Positions 8,838 through 20,800 of a stretch of DNA of 22,309 nt are shown piece by piece. Where the stretch lies: assembly GCA_034698045.1 (NCBI GenBank), contig JAQGAU010000969.1:1-22309 (forward strand), written 5' to 3'. The translations under genes were made by a program, and so were the position numbers. Below the pieces are notes generated by a model. The model did no database searches. It worked only from the letters and a program-made list of their open reading frames with translations, and was not told where the DNA came from. This stretch comes from Paramacrobiotus richtersi (taxonomy: Eukaryota > Tardigrada > Eutardigrada > Parachela > Macrobiotidae). The stretch's first letter is position 1. Every line of letters begins with the position of its first letter.

Positions 8838-11800
8838 CTGCAAAAATACCAAATATTGATCACCGGATCATGTTATGGACGAGATCTTGCGTTGCAGAAA
8901 GCGGCCATAATTAATCAAAAAATGAAGCACCCTAATAGCGAAATTTTAAGTAATCGGTTTTATTTAAACACAGAAAAGAAATATAATCCAACAGTTTCGA
9001 ATTCTGTGCACTTTAACATCTTATAGAGTTATTGCACTCGTACTTTGAGATTATGCCAAGTAAACGATACATACCGTGTTGTAGTGGTCTCTTCAATAAT
9101 GGCATCTGACAGACTCCACGTATCATCATCTTTTTTGAACTTTTCCAGGATCTTGTCCGGGGATTCTTCAATCTGCATTAAGAGTTCACCTTCCACGGGG
9201 ACGTCTTCCTCTCGGACCGCCACTTCCCTCCACTGTCCGTTAATCAGCTTTCTCACAACCGTCCGCTTGGTTCGTTTCGTCTCGGGTGATACATCATCAC
9301 CACGTCTACGAATGTTGCACAGTGCGTTAAACACCACATACATCAAGACTAACAGAAACACAAGTAGAAATTCAAGGTTTCTTCGGTAAAATCTCTTCCA
9401 AAGTACCTAATCAACGACGTATCCCTCGTCTCCTCCTCGGCCCCATCTGTCCGCTTCAATGTCCGACTGCTCTTCTGCAGTTCCTCCAGACTGACCACAT
9501 CCCCTAGATCCTTCCGTTTCAGCTGCCCGTACCCCGCCGCGCTCCCGGTAGATCGTCTCCCGGACAAACTGGGCAAACTCTGTGACATGCTGGCGTAGGC
9601 CGCCAAATTGGGCGGTGAACCGGCGTCCGTACTCTCCCGCATGGCTTGTTCGCTATGGAACCGGCTCTCTTCGATGGTCTCCTTAGTCTCCGTTTCATGG
9701 CGCTTGTAACCTCGTACATCGTCCTTTTCGCTCTGTGCTATGGAATCGGCAGACAGTTGTAATGTGTCCCATTTGCGCAACGGGGATGTTTCAGTTTTAT
9801 TGCGGCGTTGGTTGTTCTTCTCAATGGCTCTCTCCAGGGCGGCTTCTAATGGGGTTTCCTCCGGTAGGTTACCTAAACCAGAAATCTATAGTTACTGCTG
9901 ATACTTGACTGAAACTGCTACTAAATTTCATTTAGAACTGAACAGACAGTAAACACTGATTCTTCATGATCCATAAAAATGAACCAGCGGTTTTACTTGT
10001 CTTTTTTTAGTCGCTCAGATCACTAAGAGTGGTAAGAATGGCGCTTACCTAAATGTCGTTTCACCGGCACTTCCCTGGCGTACATCGTTGACTTTTTCTG
10101 TTCTGCAATCCGTACCCATTCCGGGCGGTTGTCATCCTCATCAGTGGTGTAAGCGGGGACTGTACGAGAGGGCACAGCGACCGATGTTACTCGGCGTCGT
10201 CCCTCGGATGTTTCAGCATAACTCCGTTGTGATTCGCTGCTTTTCTGTGTAACGGTTGTTTCCTTCTCGTACCCCATAGGTCGGTGGACTGTCCCACCGG
10301 TTTTCCCGATATCGTGCTCCAGAGCACTAGCAGCTTTCTCGAAATCTGTAAACACTCCCTCGTCGGAGGGGCGTCGACCGGACACCTCCTGGAACATGGA
10401 TCCACCCCGGCTTTCCGTAATCTCTCGTTCATGCCGCACACGGGCGGTTGTTTCTGTGATTCTCTCGTACACCTCTTGTTGTGGAGATGAAACCATCCCT
10501 GTAACTTCTTGTCGTTCGTCCTTCTTCACTGTGAAAATCTGTTCAGGATACTGCTTATCCTTGTGAATATCTTTCTCCATCGAGGACCGCAGTTTCTCCG
10601 GACTTCCGGCTTTCTTCCACGGTGACTCCCTGGACAACTCGGGTAGCTCCCTCACCGCCAACAGAGGCGTGTGTTCGCGCGAATGTCCGGCGGAAGTCCC
10701 CATTACCGGTGTCGGTGTGACCGGCGGCGTCGACCACGGCGGCGTGGCCGACATAGTCTTGACACTCTCCGGAGGCGATCGCTTCCTGGACTCGGCGTAC
10801 ATGTGCAACGGTTCAGCATGCTCGTGCGCCTTGCGGTGCAGTTCGGATCCGTCCAATGTGGTATGGTAGGTGAATCCGTACCGGCCCATCTCAGCGGACA
10901 TGGGCGAATGGTGTCCGTCCACTTGGGCCTCGTACACGAAGCCTGAATACTCGGTCATGGGAGGGCTGGGGTGCTGTGGGCTGGCCGAGTACTGAAATCC
11001 CCCGGTGGCCGGTGAGAAGGTGCGGGCGGTGGGCGGCGAGGGGTCCATGTACATTTGGCTTTTGATTCGCGGTTTGACATTCATACTGATGGCTGACACT
11101 TCCAGATCGGTGAACTCTTCGTCAATGGCCATATGCTGTTCTGCTTGCCACCTCCTCTCATCTGGAAGGATCACTTCTTTGTCCTTTAGAATCCCCCCTA
11201 CAAAGCAGACAAATCAACGTCTATCGTTAGTGATCTATACTGAATTGTAGAAGCGTGCACGCTAAGCAAAGCAGTGTTGACACAACGCCCTATCGACAAC
11301 CCCCGCACCCCCTTCTGCTTCCCAAGCCGCCCCCGCCCAGATGGTGCCGATCTGTAAATACCCGCAAGAGATCAAGTGTATCATCCTTCCCGTTATTCCC
11401 TCCCAGACGCGCCTGCATCTCCTGTAAAGTCGGTCGGCGTCCTCCGCTACTGACAGCTGTCGACCGCCGCTTGGACGGTTTGGTGACCTTTATTTCTTCC
11501 ACCGGCTCCGGGACAAACTGTGCACTGGGTGAGCCAAACCGATCATCCTCCAATTCCCCACCGCTGAAGATATCCGGGGAAAACACTGCCGGCGGAACTT
11601 CGGGTTCCGGTGGGGGTGTTGGGGGCTTGGGTTCAAGTTTGGGGGGTTCAGGCTCCGGAGGCGGCGGGGGTGGGGCTTCCGCGATGACCACTTTCTTCTT
11701 GGCCGGTTTGGGTTTGGACGTTTTCTTATCTTTCGGATCCAATGACGGAAGATAGGACCGATCCCCCAGGGCCTCTTCCTGCCGGATCCGAGCCATGGAA

Positions 11801-14800
11801 GTCGGGGAGAGGGACGCCCGCGCTACTTTTCTCCGATTCTCCCATCTGATTCGCTTCAGTTTCCTCAACCTGGCTTCCAGTATGACGGATTCCCACTGGG
11901 GATTCAGTTTCCCCGTGTCGCCTTTGAATCCAAACGGCGATGGGAAGCGACTCTCCGGGGCTGTCATGCTTAACACCCGAGGCCGCTCAGGGTCTGACTT
12001 CTTTGTAAACTGAAGTTCCTCTTCTTCGCTGTCGTCTGGTGAGGAGTATTTCTCGTCAAAGTCGTTTTTATGGAGCAGTCCAATATAAGCGCCAACCCGC
12101 TCACGTTCTTCGTAAGTGGACACGCCTTGGAATGTGGCAGGGTATAGTGTCGGACGATCATCACCGAAACTGGAATCGGAACTACTATCCAGCCCCGAAT
12201 CTTTATAGCCAAACAACCGTTGATTCAACCCCCGCCGCTTCCGAGCATACTCGGCCAGCTCAGCAAAATCAACTGGGGGAAACACACATGTACATGACAC
12301 AGCATCACACGGGGGTTAGTTCGGCCCAAAGCGTTTAGAAGCCCATTTCATACACCAGACACTTTCTAACAACGCCCTTACCGTGACCGACATGGCGCTC
12401 TTGCGTCCCAACCTGCAAGTGCCGGGTGTCATCCACCCAGTCGGGATGGGGTCCCTCGTAGTCGGTCGGACGGCGGGGATGATCGGGGACATCGAATATC
12501 GATGCATCCCGGTATACTCGGTCGCGGCGCTGTTCGGAACCGGTGCGTTCCCAGGTGCCTTTCTCGTTGATACGCCCGTACGACTCGTGCTCTTCCAGGC
12601 GGGACATGCGTGATCCGCGGGTGGACTGTTCGAAACGCTCGATCATCGTTTCGGTTTGAGATTTTTTGGAGGCGGGGAAGATTTCACGGAGAGCAGTGAG
12701 GAACTGGCGTTGCTGTTCGGGTGTGAGCGGAGGACTGACCTGTAATGCAGAACGCAACCGATGTAATTAAAATGCTTACACTCTGTCATTGTATGGATAT
12801 GGAGTTTACTTGGGTTGTGGCGTATATCAACTGTTTCTCCAATTTGGCCGTCAAGGTAAAAATCTCCGAACTCGCCGCCAGTAACTGCTGTTGCTGCCGG
12901 GTGGTCAAGGGAGGAATGACCAGATCACTTCCGGTCAGGAGTTGCCGCTGCTGTCGCACCGTCATCGGCGGCAGCAACTGGACCAGTACATTGAGAATGC
13001 GTTTTTGTTGCTGTTCGGTTAAGCGGGGGAAGATATCGCGGCTGGCGATGAGGAGCTGATGCTGCTGTTTGTGGGTTAGAGGCGGTTGGATGTCGGCAAA
13101 AGCGGCCAGCATGGCGTGCTCAATGTCCAGCTCAATGGAACTGACATCCACATCCCGCAGGTTGATGTCCAGGGACTGGAATTCGGCCGTTTCATCCCGT
13201 TTCACATGGGTTATGTATAAGAAGCCGAATGTACCGAGCGCTTTGGGCTGGTAAGCTGTGGCTTGTAATTCCTGTAGTATAATCAAAAAGTTGTACACCG
13301 TTGTTGATAAGCTTACGCCCAAGTGCTCAAAGAGAAAATAAACTGGAAATGTCTAGTTTACGAACAACTTTGTAATATTACTACAGAATGTATCTTGTAA
13401 CCACCTGTTGCACACTGCTTCCTAGCCCTACGCGCTGTGCCTACAAATTTCGGGTCTACAGCTATTTCGGAACCACTGTGCCTGTGTTTAACAAGCGGAA
13501 CACTTAAATTCGAGAGGGAGTTGTACTTGATCTTACAGTAACATTACCGCATTTACCTGTAATATCTGGGTGATTTTACTGGGTGCAGGGAACAATCTAT
13601 TAATCCCACTTAGAAACTGTTGCTGTTGGGAGACACTCAACGGGGGATAGACATTCTCCACCACATGCACCAACTCCAACTCATCCCGCACCGACATGCT
13701 GACAATACCGGCACTGGCCCGCAGCAGCTGCTCCTGCTGCCGACCACTCAACGGCGGGGAAATATCATTCCCGCCCAGTAACTGGTGCAACTGCAACGGG
13801 GACAGCGGGGGCTGCACCTCGAACAGAGCCTTCAATAGCTTCTGCTGCTGATGCTCCTCTAAGACGGGGATGAGCTTCACGGCTGCGTTGAAGAGCTCGT
13901 CCTCCTGCTGGACGCTAAGCGGGGGCTGGATCTCGTCGATGACGTTGAGAACGGCCTTTTTGGCATCTAGTTCGATGGTGCGGAAGTCGATTGTGGAGAT
14001 GCTGACCGGGCGGTTGGTGGTTAGTGAGAGGGAATCCACGTGCGCCATGTACAGGTAGCCGTACACGCCCAGGGCTCGGGAGAGCTGGGGCGTGGCGGGA
14101 CGGTGTTTCTTGTCGGCGGAGCGGGCGCGGGGTGTGCGCCGGCCGAAGGGAGTGGGCACGCGATCAAGCTAAAACGTGATTTTAATAGCTTTCATTCAAT
14201 CGCATCTGGAGTATCTGACGCTAAGCTAGATGCGCCGATCACTGACCTTTAACATCTCCATGACCTTTTCCAGCGTCGGGAACAGCAGACTCACCGCCCG
14301 CTTGTACTGCTGCATCTGTCCCGGTGTCAACTGGGGATACACATTGGTCGCAATGTACTCCAGTGCTCGTTCCTGCTCATCGGTTATAGACAGGATCTCC
14401 GCGCTGGCAATCAACAGCAGCTCCCTCTGTTCTTCCAACAAGGCCGGTGTGACCTTAGTTCCGGTCAGTATTTGCTGCATCTGATTGGCGGACAATTCCG
14501 GTGTAATCAGGGACAAAACATTCAAAATCTGCTTCTGCTGGATGACGGTCAGTTCCGAGAACACCTCGACCGTGGCGTTGAAGAGCTCGGTGATCTGATT
14601 AGTGGAGAGCGCCGGCTGGATGTCGGAGATGGCCGAGAGGACGGCTTTGCGGATATCCAGCTGGATGGTGGAATGGTCGAAGGTCTCGGGGGTGAAGGGG
14701 CCGGAGGAGACGCGGGTGGTATACAGGAAGCCGTAGACGCCGAGGGCGGCGGGTTGAGGCGCGGCGACGGGGGTTGTGAAGGTATGCTTGGTAAATCTCC

Positions 14801-17800
14801 TTGATCGGTCAATCTGTAACGATAACTCCAGTCTTACACACGAAAAACACTTTTTTATATGATCTCACCTGAATCATCTCATGCACTCTGTTCAACGTGG
14901 GGAAGAGCAATGTGATCCCCCGAACATACTGTCGCTGCTGCTCCTTGCTCAGTTTAGGCTGCACATTCACCGCAATATACTCCAACGCTTCCTCCTGTTC
15001 CCTACTCACCGCAAACACCTCAGCACTGCCCACTAGCAGTCCTTCCCTCTGTTCATCACTCAACTCCGGCACCACGGTCTCCCCTCGCAAAATCTGCTGA
15101 ATCTGCCGATCCGTCAAAGCCGGTGTCACCCGGGAGAGCACGTTCAACGTCTGCCGCTGTTGAATGGTGTTCAACTCGGTGATGGTCTCCACGGTGGCTC
15201 CGAAGAGTTCGGAGACTTGTTTTGGGGATAACGGGGGTTGAATTTCCGAGAGAACGGAAAGGACGGCTTTCCGGACATCCAAGTGGATGGAGGAGGTATC
15301 GAAGGTGTCCGGACGGAAGGGTCGGGTGGGGTGATGATCGACATGCGTGGTATAGAGGTAACCGTAGATACCCGTGGATAATGGTTGCGGACGGGCAGTC
15401 GAGGCCGGGGTTACGGTCGTTTGGGTCGTATGTTTACGACGGTGAAGATCTTGTGAAATTTCCTGTGTCCGGGTTGTCTGAAAGTTCAACCACTTAGAAA
15501 AGAGTTAAAACACCGGAAAAAAATGACTATTACCTCGATGATCTGCTGGACACTCTCCAACGTGGGGAACAGCATACTAATCGCCCACATAAACTGCCTC
15601 TGCTGACTGACCGTCAACCGTGGCATCACATTGGCCACCACATACTCCAACGCTTGTCTCTTCTCCTCCACCAACACAAACATCTCCGCACTACTAACCA
15701 ACAGCCCCTCTTTCTGCTCCCGTGTCAACTCCACCTCCACCCCACTCAACAACCTCTCCACCTGCTGATCACTCAGATCCAACACCGTCAACGTCTCCAG
15801 GACATCCCGCTGCTGGTGGATGTTGAGGGTCCCGATAATCTCGACGGCGGTGGTGAAGAGTTCGGTGGTCTGTTGGGTGGTGAGGGCCGGTTGGATGGTG
15901 GAGATGGCGGTGAGGATGGCGCGACGGGTGTCCAGTTGGATGGTGGTCGGGGAGAGGGGGTGACCCGTGTCCACGTGGGTGGAGTACAGGAAACCGTAGA
16001 TGCCGAGGGAGGGGAGGGGCGGTTGGACGGACGGCGCCGGGTGGACTTCGGTGCGGGTGGTGTGTTTGCGCCGGTGGGTGGTGGTGGTTTCTTCGGTGCG
16101 ACGTAGCTCATCAAGCTGGAAATGCATTTATGTAAGTTTTACGATAATTACGGAAAAGCTAGTTACAACAAAACATTGCGTTAATTTCAAACAAACAGAA
16201 TTTATTCATAAACCTAATTTCAACACGGACTTAGTGCCACCGTGACTTGTGTTATTCGAGCCCATATCGATGAGGTTCGATGTACGGTACATCATTCGAC
16301 TTACTTGTTAAGTGCAGTTTGTTAATTTTTGTTGTACAATATTAATTTGTACAATATTAAGTTTCGGTTAATAGACAATTCTGCTTCAAAAAGACTGGTT
16401 GAAAAAATAGTTTTCAATGTTCAATAGCAATTCTCTTCGAAATAGTATCGGATTACAGATACAAAAACCGGTAATCTATCGTACCGCTGATTGCACTACA
16501 CACAGTTCACGTCAGCATCCTATCATACTGAGTTCCGAACTCAACGGCAAACAGCCGAAAGGAAAGTCGGAACAACCGCACCTATGAAACATTATACAGT
16601 AACATTATCACGAGACATAAAAAAAACTGATTGTGAGTTTTCGAAACACTTCGCTTCTGACAGACTTATTTCATAACAGGATTTCTTTAAGAAGGGACGA
16701 ACGAAACTTCGATAACATTGAAGGTGACTTACGCGATCGATAACCAAGTTTTCGTAGCCATCGCTAATATTCATAATGGTTTCACCATAACTCCCATGGA
16801 CAATATCTATTCGCGTTACCATTATCGGTAAAGTAATGAAAATACGTTTCACATGGGCTACAGCGTCGATCGCCCAACCTACGTTACACGAGACTTTCCC
16901 TGAAGAAACTACCCAACTGTACAAATTTAAACGAGCGAAACCATGTGCTCCTATAACGTTTTCCAAACGCAGTTGTGGAATATTCTGAGACACATGCATT
17001 GCATGTATATTATTCCACAGAAAGAAAAATATCGCTTTTATGCTGATACAACAATAAACATCTTTGTCCGAGGCGTTTTCCAGCCCGATCCATATCAGTG
17101 CAAACATGTACCCGAATAGAAACCCCTGGGTAATCTCGTTGACAAAAGACCATCTCTAAACATCTCAGCATTATCTTCCGTTCTTACATAATCAGCTCGT
17201 GCTGTACAGTCGCGTTGGGGTTTTTGCTCAAATTCGATTAGACGTTTGTTAAGGTGAGTTTACCCAACTGCCGGTTTCAAAAGAACCGGTAAGTGACAAA
17301 ACCAGATTAAACCGGGAGAAACACATTCTGTAATGAAAAAAGTACCGCTTCTTCCGATTGTGATTCATGAAAACAGCTCACCAAAAAAACCTGCTGTTAT
17401 GATTAATCGGGAAAGGTTTAATGAGAACGTGCATGCTGGGTAGTACTGAAATGATTTCAACAACTATCGCGGTCATGCTGAACGTATATGGTCACTACAC
17501 TACGATCGCTCGCAGTACACATTACATATTCTGATGCGCACTGTTGCGCTTCTAGTTGCTGGCAACTACAGACAAGACACAACAACCAGCAAATGGGAAT
17601 GAGTATTACGTTACAAATATTGCCCAGGAAAGCATTAACGTAAACAATCACCATAAAGCGATTCCTAGGTCTATGAGGTAGGGAGAACGTAATTCACGTG
17701 AAACAGTCAAACCTATTCGGAAGATAAATGCTATAAAAATTTATTCGACATTAGATCCCATTATTGAATTGTATACCGAATAATAGCATCCTGTTTTTTT

Positions 17801-20800
17801 ATATGATACAATTTAATCTAGTGTATTTACTTAATATCCCTCTGCTTACCCGTATCATCCGTTCGGCTTTCTCCGGTGTCGGGAACAGTCCCACAACACT
17901 CTCAACAACCTGTTCCTTTTGCTCAGCCGTAAGTTCTGGCTGAATATTAACCATACTATATAACAACTTTCGCTCCTGCTCCACGGTAATGTGGACAATA
18001 CGTGAACTGGCCAACAACAGCTGATTCTCCTGTTCCACCGTCAACACTTGCGTTATATCCTCCCTCCCGCTTAAAATCTCCACCTATACAAAGAACATTA
18101 GATTCGTCAATTATCAGTCAAGTTACTGCACAATTAGGCATACTTAATGCACTATTTCAATACGCTAAACACTATAATATTATTCTGTGTGAGAAAAAAG
18201 AATTACTGCAGTACTTTCGTAAGAAGAAAGGCGCACAAGCGGAACTATTACTACAGTACAATCCTGAAAAACTCCCATAATTACCTGTTGTTGCGCGGTC
18301 AACGGGGGCACAATATCCGCAACCGCCCTCAGTAGTCGCTCCTGCTGTTCCTCCGTCAACACCTCAAACACCCTCTCACTGGTGGCCACCAACTGTTCCG
18401 TCTGCTGAGCGGTCAGGGGGGGCGTGGTATGCACGGCGACGGTGCGGATCAACTGCTGGTAGTCCAGTTCAATGTACGTGGCGTCCATGGTCCGCATGTC
18501 GATGGATTCGCCGCGTAGGGCGGCCTTGGCGGTGTGGTCGACGTGGGTGAGGTAGAGGAAACCGTAGGTACCGGTAGGGTGCAGGATGGGGAGGGTGCTG
18601 GAGGGGCGGAGACGGGAGGTGGTTACATGCTTGACGGGACGGTGGGTCGGTGGGGGGAAGGTGATTTCGACATCTTCCTCTAGCTGAACACAGGTTTGTT
18701 TGGACTATTACGGTACCGGTGAACAAGATTTTCAGAGCATTATAGCAAGAAAACATGCTTTGGTATGGCAGAGAAGAAAACGAATGTTTCACAAATCCCG
18801 CATACAAGGCCGATATTACGAGGTAAACATACAGCATAACATTACAACAACAGTTAAACACGCAGTTCAGTACTAGTACTAACAAGTTAACCGCTGTAGT
18901 AACAACTCACAAAATCCACATGGTGATAGATAAACTTGGTACTGGATTACATAAGTACACGAATTAACCGATAAAAAAACAAAAAGACCGTATTCTAAAT
19001 CGTGTTTTGCTGTATCTACCGGTACCCAGTCGAAGTGACGTAACTGATGATTAAGGAAGCCGGTACACTACGATTTTGACAGTTTCATTTTCTATACAGC
19101 CATACCCAACGAACCGTACCCACTGACCTGTATCAGCTGCTCCACTCTTTCCGGCGTGGGGAACAACTCCTCCACCCCGCGCAATAACTGCAGCTGCTGC
19201 TCGCTGGTCAACGCCGGAACCACCCGTGTCGACGCCCGCAACAACAACGTCTCCTGCTGCTCCGTGATCCTGATAATCTCCGCACTGGCAATGACCAACT
19301 GCCGCATCTGTCCGGGTGTCAACGGGGGCACAATCTCCTCCGCTAGAAACAGCATCTCCTGCTGCTGCACCGACAACGGGGGCCGGATCTCCGTCAGCAC
19401 CTCCAGCAGCCGCTTTTGTTGAACGACCGTTAAGGGTGGAAAGATGTCTGTGGCGGTGGTGACCAGCTGTTGTTCCTGTTCTGCGGTCAACGGGGGCTGG
19501 ATCTCCTGGATGGCGGTGAGGAGGACCTGGTGGACGTCGAGATCGATGGATTTGATGGTGACCTCGATGGGATGGTGAGGGTGGTCCGGAGTGGCCCGGG
19601 GCGGTTGGACGTGGGTGACGTACAGGAATCCGTAGGTGCCTAGTTCCTTGTGGAGCCTCTGACCCGTGGGGGCCAGCTCCAGTTGGCCGCTCCAGGTTTT
19701 GCGGGGGATGCGGTGGGAGGGAGTTGGGAGGGGTCGTTTTTCAAGTTCCAGCTACAAAGTAGGACAATTAACATTTTTCATTCACGAAACGACAACATTC
19801 ATTTAAATTTGATTTGCATCAGTATCAGTTCATGCAAATGGTTCATGCAACCTGTTGTATCGGTGTTCAATAAAAAGAGAATCATATTCCGATGTACCTC
19901 AATGTCAGTTTCGGTCCGTTGGACCGGGAACACCTCGGCAATAGCCGTCAACAACTGTCGTTGTTGTTCGGGCATTAGTGGAGGGACAATCTCCACACTG
20001 GCCCTCAACACTTGTCGCTGTTGTTCCACCGTAAACGTCGGTATGATCTCCGCTGTGGCAATGGACAACTGCACCTGCTGCTCGGTTGTCAGCGCCGGTA
20101 TGACCTCTTCCGCTCCCGTCAGTAACTGGTACTGTTGTTGCGGAGACAAGGGCGGGACAATCTCTACCATGGCGTTCAGCAGGCGCTGCTGCTGTCCTTC
20201 CGTCAATGGAGGAAAGACCTTTAACAGGAGCATAAATTAAACGCAAAACTCTATTCCAACAGGAGTGCAACAGGTCAAAACGTTACATCCTGAAAACAAT
20301 ACAATAGCGTATATTACAGACCTCTGCAGTGGCCGTCAGGAGCTGCTCCTGCTGGCGGATAGTCAACGGTGGGTGGATCTCGGAGAAGGCAGCCAAGAGC
20401 ACCTGATGAACATCCAGTTCGATATAGCTCATCTCCGCTTCCCGAATGAATTCCGTCTCCCGGACCACGGTAGGGATCTCATAGACCGTGGTCGACTGGG
20501 TAGGCGGTAAGAGTCTCGGTTCCAGCGTGGCAATGTACAGAAATCCATAGGTGCCCATTACTTTCGGCAAGGGAATCCCAGTGGGCTCGGGATGGACGTG
20601 TTCCGTGCCGGTCAATTTGGGTATGCGGCCAGAGACCGGGGGGAGACGAACGGGTGGAGGGGGCGCTTTCTTCAGCTAACAAATACCGACTATGTATACA
20701 AGTACAGCAAAATGTGATGAAGGAAGGTAACCTGTAGTTTAGCTTCGGCTCGTTGTGGTCGTCCAAGCGGAGTACGCTGCAGGCTTGATTTCCATCGTTC

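Larger units (their letters stand above)
8590..10128. repeat. segmental duplicate, copy 2 of the gene tail
   Basis: The partner of 4602-6008, in the same orientation with about 2.6 kb between them. This is the copy joined to the rest of the giant gene. The left edge lies close to the presumed transcript end; the right edge falls inside exon 17. Confidence 0.8.
16116..17849 (-). other. long intron 9 of the giant gene
   Basis: At 1,734 nt it is about four times longer than any other intron here. GTAAGC at 17849, TTTCCAG at 16116. AT-rich compared with the flanking exons. It contains the putative nested gene and a short 15-bp-period tandem repeat, but no recognisable transposon. Confidence 0.7.

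Noticed and set aside
11255..11755. 166-codon plus-strand frame with Gly/Ser-rich region
   Set aside because: Antisense of the Pro-Glu stretch of exon 16.
15654..16106. 150-codon plus-strand frame with Gly-rich end, and a 108-codon minus frame rich in Pro/Ser
   Set aside because: Shadow frames of exon 10, whose own frame matches the other seven modules.
17271..17290. CCGGTT...AACCGG inverted repeat and frequent ACCGGT hexamers in introns as a regulatory signal
   Set aside because: A 6-bp stem is expected by chance; I could not count the hexamer against a background.
19650..20240. 196-codon plus-strand frame opposite modules 1 and 2, rich in Cys and Ser
   Set aside because: It is the antisense of the CAG/CTG-rich helix repeats; it crosses intron 6 and both flanking splice sites of the minus-strand gene and has no support of its own.
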